Of a stretch of 64,000 nt of DNA, positions 36,543 to 48,892 are shown piece by piece. The stretch lies in NCBI RefSeq assembly GCF_021462225.1, contig NC_061798.1:25769320-25833319 (forward strand), in the 5' to 3' direction. The notes beneath the pieces are model-generated. The model saw only the letters and a list, made by a program, of their open reading frames with translations. It made no database searches and was not told where the DNA came from. Made by a program: the position numbers and the translations under genes. The DNA comes from Girardinichthys multiradiatus (lineage: Eukaryota > Chordata > Actinopteri > Cyprinodontiformes > Goodeidae). Each line of letters begins with the position of its first letter. Position 1 is the stretch's first letter.

Positions 36543-37249
36543 GGCCTTGACACTGGCATGGTTTGTTCTGAGGCACCAGGACAATTTGCCTTCCTGGGAA
36601 GTTTGACCCCTGACTGTTCTGAATTAAGTGAACCATCCCTGAGCCAGCTGTCACCTCATACAAACCAAAATATCTCCCACCTACTCACACCTATTCCTTG
36701 GGCTACCTAGCTGATCTCACTTTGTGTGCAAGTCTGTGTTTGCGTCTTTGGACGACCTTCTATTCTTGGCCACTGACAAAAAAAATTGAGAAAGAGATTG
36801 TGACATCTTTAATTTCTTTCTTTAAAACATAAAAAATATTTTCACGTAGCGTGCTAAAGAGATAGACAGTTGGCTTTTAGCAAATAAAGTATGGCATTTT
36901 ATGAGGCAGATCAAATCTGAAACACTCTTAGTTCTGTGATACTCACTGCAACTCTCACAGCTGAAACGATCATAGAAATGATTTGTGAATGCTAAAAAAA
37001 TCACATTTAAAGTCTTGTCAGTCATGTGTACTCAATAAAAGATGTGCACATCGTCCTTGAAACGTCATTTTACCCTTGGTTTTGAATTTCTGTTTTTGTG
37101 TGGACAACCTGAATTTATTTGATTTTTTTTTTTTTTCAAAACAACCAACTTCCACTCAAGGCACCTTTCACAAATAAGAAAAATATATAAATATGTATAA
37201 AACAGAAACTGACTTACAGGTGCTGTTTTTGCTGTTCTGTTTTTCTTAC

Positions 37250-37417
37250 CTACAAGGTCCCACTCCCCATTGGGTATGTATGTAGAAATGTCCACATCCA
37301 TCATCTGAAGATCCAGTAGCCAGCCATTGTGGGTCCATGAGCCAAACTTCAGGTCACACTTCTGGATATCAAATGGGAACCACCGGACATCAATATAACA
37401 TGTACTCTTCAGGATGC
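37250..37417 (-). CDS. chrna8: chrna8 exon 6: Cys loop and loop B
   Basis: 168 bp, from acceptor TTTCAG/GCATCC to donor GTAG/GTAAGA. It encodes [20 protein letters not shown] (the 13-residue Cys loop), [16 protein letters not shown] (loop B, with the Trp that contacts acetylcholine) and [18 protein letters not shown](G). Split Gly codons join it to both neighbours. Length matches the family. Confidence 0.97.
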
Positions 37418-37526
37418 CTGAAAGGAGTAGTTAGAGTATTCTTATTTTTATTTTTATTTATTTTGCTGCACAGTGATAATTCTTGCTGTGAAAAAGATTC
37501 TCTGAACAGATTTATTTTGTAAGGTA

Positions 37527-37965
37527 CAGGTGTGTCTCAGTTTATTGAAAAATGTTTAAAAAGTAAATTTAATTTCAGAACTCAAATAGACAAATTCATA
37601 TATAAATCCATTACCGACAAAGTCATATGTAAGTGTTTATTTCAATTAATTTTAAAGGTTACGATTTGCCAATAATGAAAGGTTTTTAGAATATTAGAAC
37701 ATTATATAAGAGGAATAAGGAATAATAAGGAATTTTTAATACAGAAATGATAATATATGGCCTAATCAGTCACTAGGAAGACTGTTGTCTCGACTTGTCC
37801 ACCAGATAGTCATTGACAGCCATTAGCCACTAAGCCAGAACAAGGCTGTTACAAAACAATCTGGCTAGCCACAGGGTGCTATATCCAAGCTTATTAATTG
37901 AAAGTTGTGGTAGAAATATGTGCACTAGGAGCAGGGAAAACTGTATCACGTACAGGATCTTCAGG
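37527..37965 (+). mobile_element. Degraded Tc1-like element, 5' half
   Basis: AGGTGTGTCTCAGTTTATTG plus the following AT-rich terminal region, then GTCCACCAGATAGTCATTGACA and GGTGCTATATCCAAGCTTATT in the order of the N-terminal transposase region of a fish Tc1 family. No open frame survives. Confidence 0.5.
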
Positions 37966-38265
37966 CTAAGCTCATTCAAAAAATTTTAATTAGACATACT
38001 GTATGAGTTAGCTGATGTATTCCTTTTATTTGGCCACTCCTGAAACAGTGAAAACATCAGAAGTGGATCACCTAGGTTAATGAAAAAAAGACTGAACTGT
38101 TTCTCAGTGGTCCACAGTCCTCTTATTAGGTTAAAGTAAATTTTAGACTTTATTTGAAGGTCAAGGCCACAAAATCTGGAGGAAGAGTGGAGAAGCATAT
38201 TATCCATATTGCTTGAGTTCCAGTTTGAAATTTCTGTGATAATTTATGGAGCTATGTTATCGGTT

Positions 38266-38645
38266 CAGACTAAAGTCAGTCAGTCATTTTCTACCGCTTA
38301 TTCCATAGTGGGTCACGGGGGAGCTGGTGCCTATCTCCAGCAGTCTATGGGCGAGAGGCAGGGTACACCCTGGACAAGTCGCCAGTCCATCGCAGGGCAA
38401 CACACATACAACCATCCACACACTCATACACCTAAGGGCAATTTAGAGTTACCAATTAACCTAACAGGCATGTCTTTGGACTGTGGGAGGAAGCCAGAGT
38501 ACCCGGTGAGAACCCACGCATGCACAGGGAGAACATGCAAACTCCATGCAGAAAGACCCCAGGCCGGGAATCAAACCCAGGACCTTCTTGCTGCAAGGCA
38601 ACAGTGCTACCAACTGCGCCACCATGCAGCCCCAGACTAAAGTCA
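38266..38645 (-). mobile_element. tRNA-derived SINE, minus orientation, 13-bp duplication
   Basis: Same family as 9483-9844 in reverse. The body 38,279-38,632 runs from the GTCAGTCAGTCATTTTCTACC tail to the GGCGCAGTTGGTAGCACTG-type tRNA-like head. CAGACTAAAGTCA flanks it on both sides (38,266-38,278 and 38,633-38,645), a 13-bp target-site duplication. Confidence 0.85.
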
Positions 38646-39168
38646 TCTTAGCCATACACCAGAAAATTTTATGGTGTATAATACTTCCCCCTGCTGACAA
38701 CCTTATGGAGAGACTGATTTAATTTTCTAGCAGGATTCAGAACATGCCCACTCTGCCAGAAGTACCAAAATAGTTTGACGATTGCCTGCAGTGATTAAAG
38801 CAGAAAGAGCCCTGACCAGTTACTGTTTCTAATTTTATAATAAATAAAAAGAACTCCTAAAATGTAAACCAATGGTCATTTGTTATGTAATATAGGAGTT
38901 TTAGTTTTTGAGATTAATTACTGAATTAATTGTGGCCATACGATGATATTTAAATCTATTGAGATAGACATGTATGTGAAACAACTTTAAAGACATTCTA
39001 AAGGTGAAGAGGTTTGGATGGTGCAATTAATGAAATATTTTTTGACAGTGTTTTGTTATAGTATGCCAAGGCACATTTTTAAACTTCAGAATTTAAAGGA
39101 AAATCAACTAAAATAAACTTGCTTCCAACATTTCAAAGAAAATGCTCTTATAACGTGAAAAATCTCAC

Positions 39169-39248
39169 CTGGTGGGATGTATTGGCAGGCTCCTGATGCA
39201 TTGACTAGCACATTCGTATGAAACGTGGCATCAAATCTCTCATCGGCA
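39169..39248 (-). CDS. chrna8: chrna8 exon 5
   Basis: 80 bp, from acceptor CTGTAG/TGCC to donor CCAG/GTGAGA. It encodes (S)[20 protein letters not shown] and CQYIPP(G), a beta-strand region of the extracellular domain with an N-glycosylation site at NAS. The Ser codon is split AG|T with exon 4. Confidence 0.97.
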
Positions 39249-42059
39249 CTACAGATGAGATGAATTGGATATGACTTTGAAATTGCAACTTCAAATCTGA
39301 ATAGCAAGCAAGCCATAGAAAGAAATTATGGAGAAAGATGGAAGAAAGAGCTACAAAGATACAAAGTAAACCCCAGATGAAAAATAAAAATTATATGTGA
39401 GTCTGAAGGTGAGATGAGGAGGATTACCATAGTTCCAGACATGCGGAGTTTAATTTCATAACCACAAAACATAGCAGAGTGCTATAAAGCTACTTGTCAC
39501 AATGAAAAACCAAAGATTGCCTGTCTCAAAAGAACAAAACATCCAACATTTCTGTTACTTTCAGATTGTCTAAACAGATTGTCTAAACGGAAGCAGGGAC
39601 TATAATCACAGCTTAACACCATGTAACATCTGAAGTACTTCCTGAAAGACTCAAATTTAGTTCTAACTTTTCTACAGTCTTCAAAGCCTGGCTCAAAAGA
39701 ACCGACATTTGACTGGAACTCATTCACAAAGTATCACCCTAAATGAAAAAAAAAAACATTTTTGCATTTGCAGTTTTCTTAGCATGTCTGGTGTCAGTAC
39801 TGTATCAATTTAAATAGATGGATGACATCTGATGAATGTGTGCCTTTAGCCCCTACTGTATGGGGACACAAGGCTTTGTTGTGCTGTGTGGCATAATGAA
39901 TTTTCAATCACAGTTTGTGTTTCTTCTTGCACCATTATAGGAAAGGTCTCTGCAAATCAATAGAACATGACTCAGAAATAAAATAGACACGGCTTGTTCA
40001 AAATATAAATTGTGTGGCATTTCAGAAAGTGAGTCCACATCAGTATAAGTGGTGAATAATAAATGTCATAATGTTGCCGTTGTTGTTGCCACCCTCTGAT
40101 TCAATATAAGCAACTAAACTGACCTCAGTAGAACAATGGTTTCAGAAGATTGTGGAAAAACGCTGGAAACATATCAGAAACTGGTGACATTTTAGACAAA
40201 ATGGGACTGTTGAAATGTTCATTTTGAGGAAATTCACAGAATTTTATAATCCTGTCTTTTACAGTACCTGGTTTCCTGATTCTAGAGACAATGATTGAAC
40301 AGATTCATCTAAGCATAACAAATGATTTTTGAAGTTTGGTAGGCTCTGACTCAAAACTCAATAAAACACAGTGATGACTGAAAGCACTTCACCTAAAGCA
40401 ATGATTGAAAGCTCAAACCAATCCAGATACTAGCTTGACTCAACCCATCATTTGTGTTTATTAGTATATTTCTACCACTTACTGGCAGCAAAAGAATATG
40501 ACAGGCTTACTTAAATTCTCCCTGCAGGCGTTATGCTTCATAACTTTTGGTCATGGCCATGCTCAACACCAAATTATAACTTATAAATCCATAATTTAAA
40601 TCTTATCGCTTATTTCATCTAACATAGGGCTGAAAGGCAAAGAGGTTGTAAGAGTGCTGTGAACTACCATGATGATTCTCAGTTACTGACCTGAATAAAT
40701 TAGCTATATTCAGTTTTAGTCTTGTAATGGCATTTTGAATACTGCTCAGAAGCAAAAGAGAGGCTTTGGTCTTTATATCAGGAGGAAAACAGGATTACCA
40801 AATAAGGTTAACATAAAACTACCTCTAAGAACTACAATCTACACATCAGACCAGACATGCTTTTGATCGAACTTTGCCCTGTGTACGTAAAGCTTGTATT
40901 TTGCTCGAACCTTGTTCTTCATGTCTTATAATTATTGTGAATATTTACAGATACATAGGCAAGGCACTGAATCAGACACTCTGATTTACTGTTATTTGTG
41001 CTACTAATCTTTGCTGAAAGTGGAGTTGTGCAATATTTATTTATCATCATGGCAATATAAATGTGTCAAAAATCGCCAATTTCTGCATGTCAGGCATATA
41101 TTTGGGATGTTGGATAAACTTTTAGTGGCCTAGTTTCTCACACTTGATGTATGCTATTAATTTTTGTCCCACTTTACACCTAATAGTTATGGGCGTCTAT
41201 CATAAATGATTAACACATCTTATGTATTTGACAATATGTCATATTTCACAAAACATGGTTTTTTTCTTCACATTTGAACCCACATTAAACACACATGACA
41301 AGTTAGAAAACAGTGTGACAGCCTTATATGTTCTTAACATTTCTAAATTTAGCTTTATCCTGAGACCCACAGAAAAGTAGTATATTGATTGTAGAACTGA
41401 TGTTAAATTTAGACTTTTGTCTAAATTAGTGAAGAGTCTGGCAATCAAGGTTTGATTTAACTGAAGTCTTTAGAGATGGTTTTTCCTTTAGTATGAGCAA
41501 ATGCAGCCTGAGTAGTCTACACAGATGAGTGCATGAATTTGCAGGACCTTAAGTGACAGAAAAGGCAGTCTTAGAGATTCTGGATAAGGCCATAATGAAA
41601 GCTTTGAATCGCCATGTAATTAATTTATCCATAAAGTACATTTCTTATCGTTTAAGTACCCTTTATTTTCTGGGAAGTGGGCATTTAAATAATAAAAACC
41701 AAGATACATATAAACATGTATTTCCACCTTTTGCATAGTAGTAATTGCACCAAAATGTTTTTTGTTTTTTTTAACTAAACCACCAGATAAAATCAGAGAT
41801 AAAAAAAAACCAATCTGCATAGACAAACTAGTTTTTACATTTTATACACAGAGGCAGACCCTTGTAAAAACATACATAAGGATATTGTATTTTTACAAGA
41901 GTACTGCATCTGGGCCATTCAATTTTCTATAGGGATTACATCTCCATCCCTCATTTTCTCTCAAATCACATTCAGGGCATAGTGTTGTTGATGTGCTGAC
42001 ACGCACATAAAACATTAAACTGTAATAACTTGGGTCAAACATTTTCCTGTGGTCTCCTT
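39249..42059. other. chrna8 intron 4, distal part
   Basis: About 2.8 kb with no exon, repeat family or RNA gene recognised. The whole intron 4 is 17,458 bp. Confidence 0.4.
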
Positions 42060-43230
42060 CCACAATCTTCCTGCAATAGTCTTCTGGAATTTTGCCCCAA
42101 ACATTCTGACACAACTGGTGTAACAAAATTAGGTTTGTAGGCCTGACTCAGCTCTGCCCACACATTTTCTGAGATCAGGGCATTGCAATGCCATGGTCTT
42201 AGAAAATGCCCTGATCTCGAGGCATTGCAATGCCCCAAGATCAGTGCATTTTCTGACTCAGTGGGCAGAGCTGACTCAGCCCAGTGGGCGTGGGCAGAGC
42301 AGGTGTATTCCCCTTCTTGGTCCCTAGTCTGGTTTAATGACCTTTGACACCGCCTTCTTTTCTTTTTGTGTTATTCAAAGCCACAAGGCAAATTACCTCA
42401 GCTTCACAGTCCAATGACACCATGGCAGAAAGTGTGGGACATGTAGGAATTTGTTACCAGAAATGTAGGAAACTTGTACGCTTGATTTTGAAAACTCAAA
42501 CATCCGCAAACAGTGCTGCTCAGAGTATGCCCAACTATGTTCTGCCCTTTAGGGTCATTTGCCATTTAGAAGACCAATTTGTGCTCAAGCGTTAACTTCT
42601 TGAATGATATCATGAAATGTTGCTTCAATAGTTCCATGTTCTTTCCTCATGACACATCTGATTTAAGAAGTGCAGCAGTTCTGGGCGGCAAAACACCCCC
42701 AGAACATGACAGTTGTAATAGTGCTTTCAGGTTTGCAAGCTTTCCACTTTTTCTCCAAATGTAACAAGGGCCATTTTAGCCAGAAATTACCACTTTAATT
42801 CAGTTGGCTTTTTATGTTGCTTTTGGGGTAATGGCTTCTCCCTTGTTGAGTGGCCTTTCATCTCTTGTTGGTGCAGGACTTGTTTCACTGTGGATAATGA
42901 CTTTCTTAACAGCTTTAGTCAGCATCTTCAGAATATTTTTTGCTATTGGTCTGGGTTTGATATGTTATATGCCAGAACCCATCTTCTTAATGAATAGCAT
43001 GATGGCTGAACATTTTGTTTTTAGTTGCATATAACTGAAGGGATGAACTTGTCAGCTTCAGGTTTCTGAAAATTTTACCCAAGAACGAACCAGACTTGTG
43101 GAGATCCCCAATTCCATCCCTGATATCCTGGCTGCTTTCTTTTAATTTTCAATTGTGTCACTCAATGAAGCAGTTTGAGGTGTTACTTTAAAATACATAC
43201 ACAAGTGTGCCTCAAATGCTGTAAATTAAC
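42060..43230 (-). mobile_element. Degraded Tc1/mariner relic
   Basis: The order of pieces (TTCTGGAATTTTGCCCCAAACA, GCCATGGTCTTAG, AGAACATGACAG, TTTCCACTTTTTCTCCAAAT, GGCTTCTCCCTTGTTGAGTGG, CTTTAGTCAGCATCTTCAGAA) follows the antisense of a fish Tc1-like transposase. No frame survives. A palindrome cluster (42,143-42,279) is embedded in it. Confidence 0.5.
42143..42279. repeat. Nested palindrome cluster
   Basis: CTGACTCAGCTCTGCCCAC (42,143-42,161) is the exact reverse complement of 42,261-42,279. Inside, GAGATCAGGGCAT (42,171-42,183) is the exact reverse complement of 42,206-42,218. The 12-bp palindrome GCATTGCAATGC occurs twice (about 42,180-42,191 and 42,222-42,233). Confidence 0.9.
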
Positions 43231-43347
43231 CTAATCAGAAGCTTACAAAGCGATGCTCTCATCATCTGGGATTTCCAAAACTTTTCAAAATCAACATAAT
43301 CTTTCTGTGTTTATGTGAGCTTCTGACTTTGAAGAAAAGTTTTTTTT

Positions 43348-43410
43348 TGTATTTAATGTATTTAACCTTTATTTAACCAGGTCAGATGATTGAGGACTAG
43401 TTCTCATTGA
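43348..43410. repeat. Short dispersed repeat fragment
   Basis: ATTTAACCTTTATTTAACCAGG followed by a GA-rich stretch resembles the end of a frequent fish interspersed repeat. Only a fragment. Confidence 0.35.
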
Positions 43411-44067
43411 CAACACCAAGGTCCTTCTGGCTTTTAGCAAACAGAAACCTGTCTATGTAAACATCTGCTTTCAAATGTACTTTTAGGGTTTTCACCAGAT
43501 GCCCAAATGTTGCATCATGTTAAAAACCTTTGAAAATCATAACCTTCAGAGTGCAGTGTATCCACTGTCAAATACAATTCCCCCACCAACTAGGATTTAT
43601 TTTTAAGCTCCAGTGAGTGTTTTGGCTTTACCTCACTGTTAACTGAACAAAGCAACCATGAATAGATTGAAACAGAAAGTCCACAGAAATTATACCACAT
43701 GAATGTTTATAGCTGATGTTTCTACCAAAGGAGCTATTTTAAGATTGACCTTAGGTCTAAACAGCTGGAGATGAAGTCCTTTACTCTCACCATCAAATGT
43801 TTCGTACTCAGGTGACAGTGCCAATATTTTTCCTTTACACACCAGTAGCAATACGAAGTCAACATCTTTGCTCTTTCATAAAAAGCCCTAAGTACCACTG
43901 ATTTAGAGGATTTTAGTCCTTTGGCGCCCCTCCACCTTTGGTAAGCTGTGCAGACAGATGACATTTAGTGATGTAATTTTATATTTTCATACGTCAGCAC
44001 TCCAGAATCCAATTTCACATGCAGCCTGAAAGACAGGATCTTCCACATCTTCCACAGTACACATAAA

Positions 44068-44300
44068 TGGTAAATGGGCTGTATTTACATGCATTTACAT
44101 GTGCTTTTCTAGTCATACTGACCACTCAAAGCACCTTACACTAGAGCCACATTAACCCAATCACACTCACAAACGTGCACACATTCATACGATACGCTGA
44201 TCGGTAGGCAATTTGAGGTTAAGTGCCTTGCCCAGGGGCAATTCAACCTGGAGCAGGAGGATGCTGGTATCAAACCCACAACTTTGGCTTGCAAGACAAT
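44068..44300 (-). mobile_element. SINE-like fish repeat
   Basis: Text GGTAAATGGGCTGTATTTACA, CTGACCACTCAAAGCACCTT, ACACTCACAAACGTGCACACA and TAAGTGCCTTGCCCAGGGGCAA is the body of a widespread fish repeat that normally ends in a tRNA-like block in reverse (compare GTATCAAACCCACAA). Decayed copy. Confidence 0.55.
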
Positions 44301-44309
44301 TGCTCTTAT

Positions 44310-44990
44310 GTTTTCCTATCCCTTAAACCCTTACCCATTTTTGTCAATTTACAACCAAACAATTTATTGGGTTTCATAGAACACAAAGTACTACTTAATT
44401 GTGTAATGGAAGACGTATGATACCTAATTTTGAAAATGTTTTACAATAGTAAAAAAAAAATTATCTCTCCTGTGTTAATGTTTGTAGAACCACCTTTACT
44501 GCAATTACTGCAAGTTTCTGAGCGCATGTCACCTTTGCACATCTAATGATTGATGTTTTTACCCATTCTTCTTCATAAAATAGCTCAAGCTCAGCAATAT
44601 TGGAAGGAGAAGGTTTATGAACTTTAATTTCTTAGGATTGCCACAGATTGTGCCAGACTCAAGTCTATTGCATTTTCTAACCGGTTTTCTTCCAGTATTT
44701 GCAAGTATTTAGCTACATCCTTACTACCAGCAACTCTGACTAGTTTCTCTATCCCTGATGAAAAAAGGCACCCCAAAAAAATTTTGCGACTATCATGTTT
44801 CACCATGGATATATGTGCTAATTTTTTTTTACAACAAATACATAATTTCAGACCAGCCCAAAGATTTTGAGTTGGTCTGAAATGATAAGAGCATCTTGTC
44901 CCATGTGTTTGTAGTGTCCTTTATATGGCTGGTGGCAAACAGCAAAGAGGATCACTCTGTTGGGCTCAGCCATTGGCATAAACCTATTTT
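44310..44990 (-). pseudogene. Degraded Tc1-like element (minus)
   Basis: Pieces in antisense order of the same Tc1 family as 12,280-12,985: terminal text near 44,330, ACCCATTCTTCTTCATAAAA, AGACTCAAGTCTATTGCATT, GGTTTTCTTCCAGTATTTGC, ATCATGTTTCACCATGGATA and CTTGTCCCATGTGTTTGTAG. Multiple indels; no frame. Confidence 0.6.
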
Positions 44991-45796
44991 CAAGAAATGC
45001 TCCTAGAAGGAGGAGTCATAGCTGGAATCTCTGTGCCTCATAGGTCTACAAAACTCTGGCGTGCACCTCTGTTCGCTCACTTTCCCATGGCTCTTCATTA
45101 GAGCAGCATAAGGGGATCAGCATGCATGGGTGTCTGACTTCACTGGCCAAGTTAGACAACTTCTTTGAAGAAACTTGGATCCCAAATATTAAATGTAATC
45201 TGTTTTTTGTGCATCAGATGACTGTAAACCAGCCGGAATTAAGACTAGCTAGCCTAACCTTTCTTTATGAGCTTCTGCAAATAAAGAATCTGAACCAGAG
45301 ATTCCTCAAGAAGAGACAGTGCCTCTAATCAGTGGTTTTTCACTACTGACTGTGGAAGATAGTATAGAAACCAGAGCTCTGCACGTCTGATGTGTACAGT
45401 CTAAGCAGACATTCATCTTAACGCTGTATGCTTGCCCCAGGTGGCTAGGCCTAGAGCTACCACCACGTCTCCTCTGTTCATCCCCCACCACGCAACTCAT
45501 TGCCCCTTGGATCTCCTGCCCTCTTGTTCGTTGGTTCATGTAAGAGGTTTTGTCTGGGCAGAAAAAATTTATTTAAGTTTCATTAATTGAAAAGTTGTTT
45601 ATTCTCATTGTGTATTTTCTTTGTCGTGCTAAATTGCTTGATTGCAAACAGGCCTCTAAACCTCGATGCAAGTCGCTTGTTTTGGGTTGTGTTTTAAAGT
45701 TACAACAAACTTTATTTCAATGAGTAGTTTAAACACAGATCAGCTGTAACCTACGCCGGTACTTATACATACATTAATATTTGTATTAATAATACA
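44991..45796. other. chrna8 intron 4, nothing recognised
   Basis: Unique-looking sequence, slightly GC-richer at 45,410-45,540, with no exon-like or repeat signal that I can name. Confidence 0.35.
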
Positions 45797-45820
45797 TAAT
45801 ATATATATATATATATATAC
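45797..45820. repeat. (TA)n run
   Basis: About 24 bp of alternating TA, not far from a SINE fragment. Confidence 0.9.
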
Positions 45821-45892
45821 GCATATCCGCCTTAAGCTGCCAGGTTAGTAATTCGGCTGATTACATGACATTAAGAAGCAGTCAGCTTCTTC

Positions 45893-46119
45893 CAACCATG
45901 CACACACTCATTCAAACACCTAAGGGAAATTTGGAGAGTCCAATTAACCTAACAGGCATCTCTTTGGACTGTGGGAGGAAGCCAGAGTACCCAGTGAGAA
46001 CGCACGCACACACGGGGAGAACATGCAAACTCCATGCAGAAAGACCCCTGGCCAGGAGTCGAACACAGGACCTTCTTGCTGCAAGGCAACAGTGCTACCA
46101 ACTGCACCACCGTGCAGCC
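45893..46119 (-). mobile_element. tRNA-derived SINE fragment (minus)
   Basis: Same family as 9483-9844: CCAATTAACCTAACAGGCAT, GGACTGTGGGAGGAAGCC, GGGGAGAACATGCAAACTCC and the head GCAACAGTGCTACCAACTGC. The distal tail part is missing, so the copy is truncated. Confidence 0.85.
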
Positions 46120-46713
46120 TTACATAAAGAATCAAACATTTAAAAATAAAAAGTGCAAAAGGTAATTGATTTCTAATATAGCAGATAATATTAAAATATT
46201 ATTTTATTTTAATATAATTTTACATACATTTCTGATGTGCATTCTGAACTGGTTGCTTGAACACATCCAAATTGTTGTTCCTAATTGGTTAAAACTAATT
46301 TTACCTCATTCAAAGACAAAGGTGTATACCAGAGGTCACGGATTAGCGGACCAGGGTACGGACCAGGACCCATGTGCCGTCCAATCCGGACCTGATTTTA
46401 AACATTTATATATTACTGCATGTTGTCCAACAGTGTCTAACTTTACTTGCGCAGCATCTCATGTTAATATGGTGCAGCCCTGCGGAGCTTCCGGCCCCGG
46501 GATGCACATGATGCAAGTCAGGCAATGAGCTGTGTCAGTCAGGGCTGCTGCTGCAAGCCATTATTAGACACAGTCAAGCCGCCTATTCACAGACAAAAAG
46601 AGCATCCGGTTGGTGTCGGTAAACGCACCTTAAGTTGGTTTGCCAACCGCCAGTCAAATAAAAGAAGAAGAAGAGGAAAAAGAGCAGAGACTGCACTGCT
46701 GAAAGAAGCCATG

Positions 46714-46830
46714 TGAACTGGTGAGAGAAAAGTCACAGAAAACAGATCTTTTAAAGAAGAATGGACTGACCCGTACCTGTTCGTCTTGCCAGGTGGGAGC
46801 ACAAAACCAGTGTGTCTCATTTGTTCCGAT
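46714..46830 (+). pseudogene. hAT (ZBED-like) transposase N-terminal piece
   Basis: One plus-strand frame reads RSFKEEWTDPYLFVLPGGST and KPVCLICSDE, the start of a BED-type zinc finger found in hAT transposases and ZBED/GTF2IRD2-like domesticated genes. The second half of the finger (H...H) is lost. A later frame near 46,900-46,950 (LRMALSAFMPRFKILAG) resembles hAT C-terminal text. The catalytic region is absent. Confidence 0.65.
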
Positions 46831-47093
46831 GAACAGAAATGAAATGAACGTAATCAAAAATAAATATCGTTCGGGCTCACCAATGATTGATATGTGCCTG
46901 AGAATGGCTTTGTCGGCATTTATGCCCAGGTTTAAAATCCTTGCAGGGTAGCCTACAGCTCACTTCTCTCATCAACCCAACAAAATAAAAAAAAACAGTC
47001 AGTTCAGGTGTTTTATAAAAGGTGTTTGTAAGATATGAAAGTCATGAAATTGTCAATAAAATGTTAAGGATTGTTGTTCTTTAAATTGAAATA

Positions 47094-48704
47094 CAGGTCC
47101 TTCTCAAAATATTAGCATATTGTGATAAAGTTCATTATTTTCTATAATGTAATGATGAAAATTTAACATTCATATATTTTAGAGTCATTGCACACTAACT
47201 GAAATATTTCAGGTCTTTTATTGTCTTAATACGGATGATTTTGGCATACAGCTCATGAAAACCCAAACTTCCTATCTCACAAAATTAGCATATTTCATCC
47301 GACCAATAAAAGAAAAGTGTTTTTAATACAAAAAACGTCAACCTTCAAATAATCATGTACAGTTATGCACTCAATACTTGGTCAGGAATCCTTTGGCAGA
47401 AATGACTGCTTCAATGCGGCGTGGCATGGAGGCAATCAGCCTGTGGCACTGCTGAGGTCTTATGGAGGCCCAGGATGCTTCGATAGCAGCCTTTAGCTCA
47501 TCCAGAGTGTTGGGTCTTGAGTCTCTCAACGTTCTCTTCACAATATCCCACAGATTCTCTATGGGGTTCAGGTCAGGAGAGTTGGCAGGCCAATTGAGCA
47601 CAGTGATACCATGGTCAGTAAACCATTTACCAGTGGTTTTGGCACTGTGAGCAGGTGCCAGGTCGTGCTAAAAAATGAAATCTTCATCTCCATAAAGCTT
47701 TTCAGCAGATGGAAGCATGAAGTGCTCCAAAATCTCCTGATAGATAGCTGCATTGACCCTGCCCTTGATAAAACACAGTGGACCAACACCAGCAGCTGAC
47801 ACGGCACCCCAGACCATCACTGACTGTGGGTACTTGACACTGGACTTCTGGCATTTTGGCATTTCCTTCTCTCCCAGTCTTCCTCCAGACTCTGGCACCT
47901 TGATTTCCGAATGACATGCAGAATTTGCTTTCATCTGAAAAAAGTACTTTGGACCACTGAGCAACAGTCCAGTGCTGCTTCTCTGTAGCCCAGGTCAGGC
48001 GCTTCTGCCGCTGTTTCTGGTTCAAAAGTGGCTTGACCTGGGGAATGCAGCACCTGTAGCCCATTTCCTGCACACGCCTGTGCACGGTGGCTCTGGATGT
48101 TTCTACTCCAGACTCAGTCCACTGCTTCCGCAGGTCCCCCAAGGTCTGGAATCAGCCCTTCTCCACAATCTTCCTCAGGGTCCGGTCACCTCTTCTCGTT
48201 GTGCAGCGTTTTCTGCCACACTTTTTCCTTCCCACAGACTTCCCACTGAGGTGCCTTGATACAGCACTCTGGGAACAGCCTATTCGTTCAGAAATGTCTT
48301 TCTGTGTCTTACCCTCTTGCTTGAGGGTGTCAATAGTGGCCTTCTGGACAGCAGTCAGGTCGGCAGTCTTACCCATGATTGGGGTTTTGAGTGATGAACC
48401 AGGCTGGGAGTTTTAAAGGCCTCAGGAATCTTTTGCAGGTGTTTAGAGTTAACTCGTTGATTCAGATGATTAGGTTCATAGCTCGTTTAGAGACCCTTTT
48501 AATGATATGCTAATTTTGTGAGATAGGAATTTTGGGTTTTCATGAGCTGTATGCCAAAATCATCCGTATTAAGACAATAAAAGACCTGAAATATTTCAGT
48601 TAGTGTGCAATGAATCTAAAATATATGAATGTTAAATTTTCATCATGACATTATGGAAAATAATGAACTTCATCTCAATATGCTAATATTTTGAGAAGGA
48701 CCTG
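47094..48704 (-). mobile_element. Tc1-like DD34E transposon, copy 2
   Basis: 1611 bp with the same ends as 13,431-15,040 and TA on both sides (47,092-47,093 and 48,705-48,706). It is nearly identical to copy 1 along its length and inserted into the hAT element. Confidence 0.95.
47371..48376 (-). pseudogene. Tc1-like transposase, several breaks
   Basis: Same protein as 13,708-14,712, starting at the MGKTADL codon (48,376) and ending at the family stop (47,371). Breaks: an in-frame TGA at about 48,152 after EKG, one inserted base near 47,873 that shifts the frame after RVWRKTG, and a TAG at about 47,668 just after DEDFIF, before the second catalytic Asp. The first Asp block (FSDES) and the Glu block (SPDLNPIENLW) are still readable in separate frames. 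It keeps the C-terminal residues that copy 1 has lost. Inactive. Confidence 0.93.
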
Positions 48705-48892
48705 TATGGAAAGTTCTATTTTTATGTTATTTTTTTATGTAAAAAGTTAAGGCACAACCTGCATTTTTTTTCAGTGTTAAATGCTGTTTAAAGTAACTGA
48801 TTATAATTAAAAATGTCTTTGGATCTTTAGTGGTTGCTGATTTTCTTTATTCGGAACCTGCTGATTTGTAATAAGTGACCCCTGGTGTATAT

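Larger units (their letters stand above)
37418..39168. other. chrna8 intron 5
   Basis: 1751 bp. It holds a Tc1 5'-half relic (37,527-37,965) and a SINE with target-site duplication (38,266-38,645). Confidence 0.65.
46322..48892 (+). mobile_element. Internally deleted hAT element with nested Tc1
   Basis: Ends CAGAGGTCAC (46,330-46,339) and GTGACCCCTG (48,875-48,884) are inverted repeats with one mismatch. Outside lie 8-bp flanks GTGTATAC (46,322-46,329) and GTGTATAT (48,885-48,892), a 7/8 target-site duplication of hAT length. Without the nested Tc1 (47,094-48,704) the element is about 0.94 kb. It keeps a BED-type N-terminal transposase piece near 46,714-46,830 and a possible C-terminal scrap, so it is a deletion derivative. 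Confidence 0.8.

Noticed and set aside
36385..36710. Frames with poly Thr-His or Cys-Val on either strand
   Set aside because: They are translations of the TG/CA microsatellite inside a chrna8 intron.
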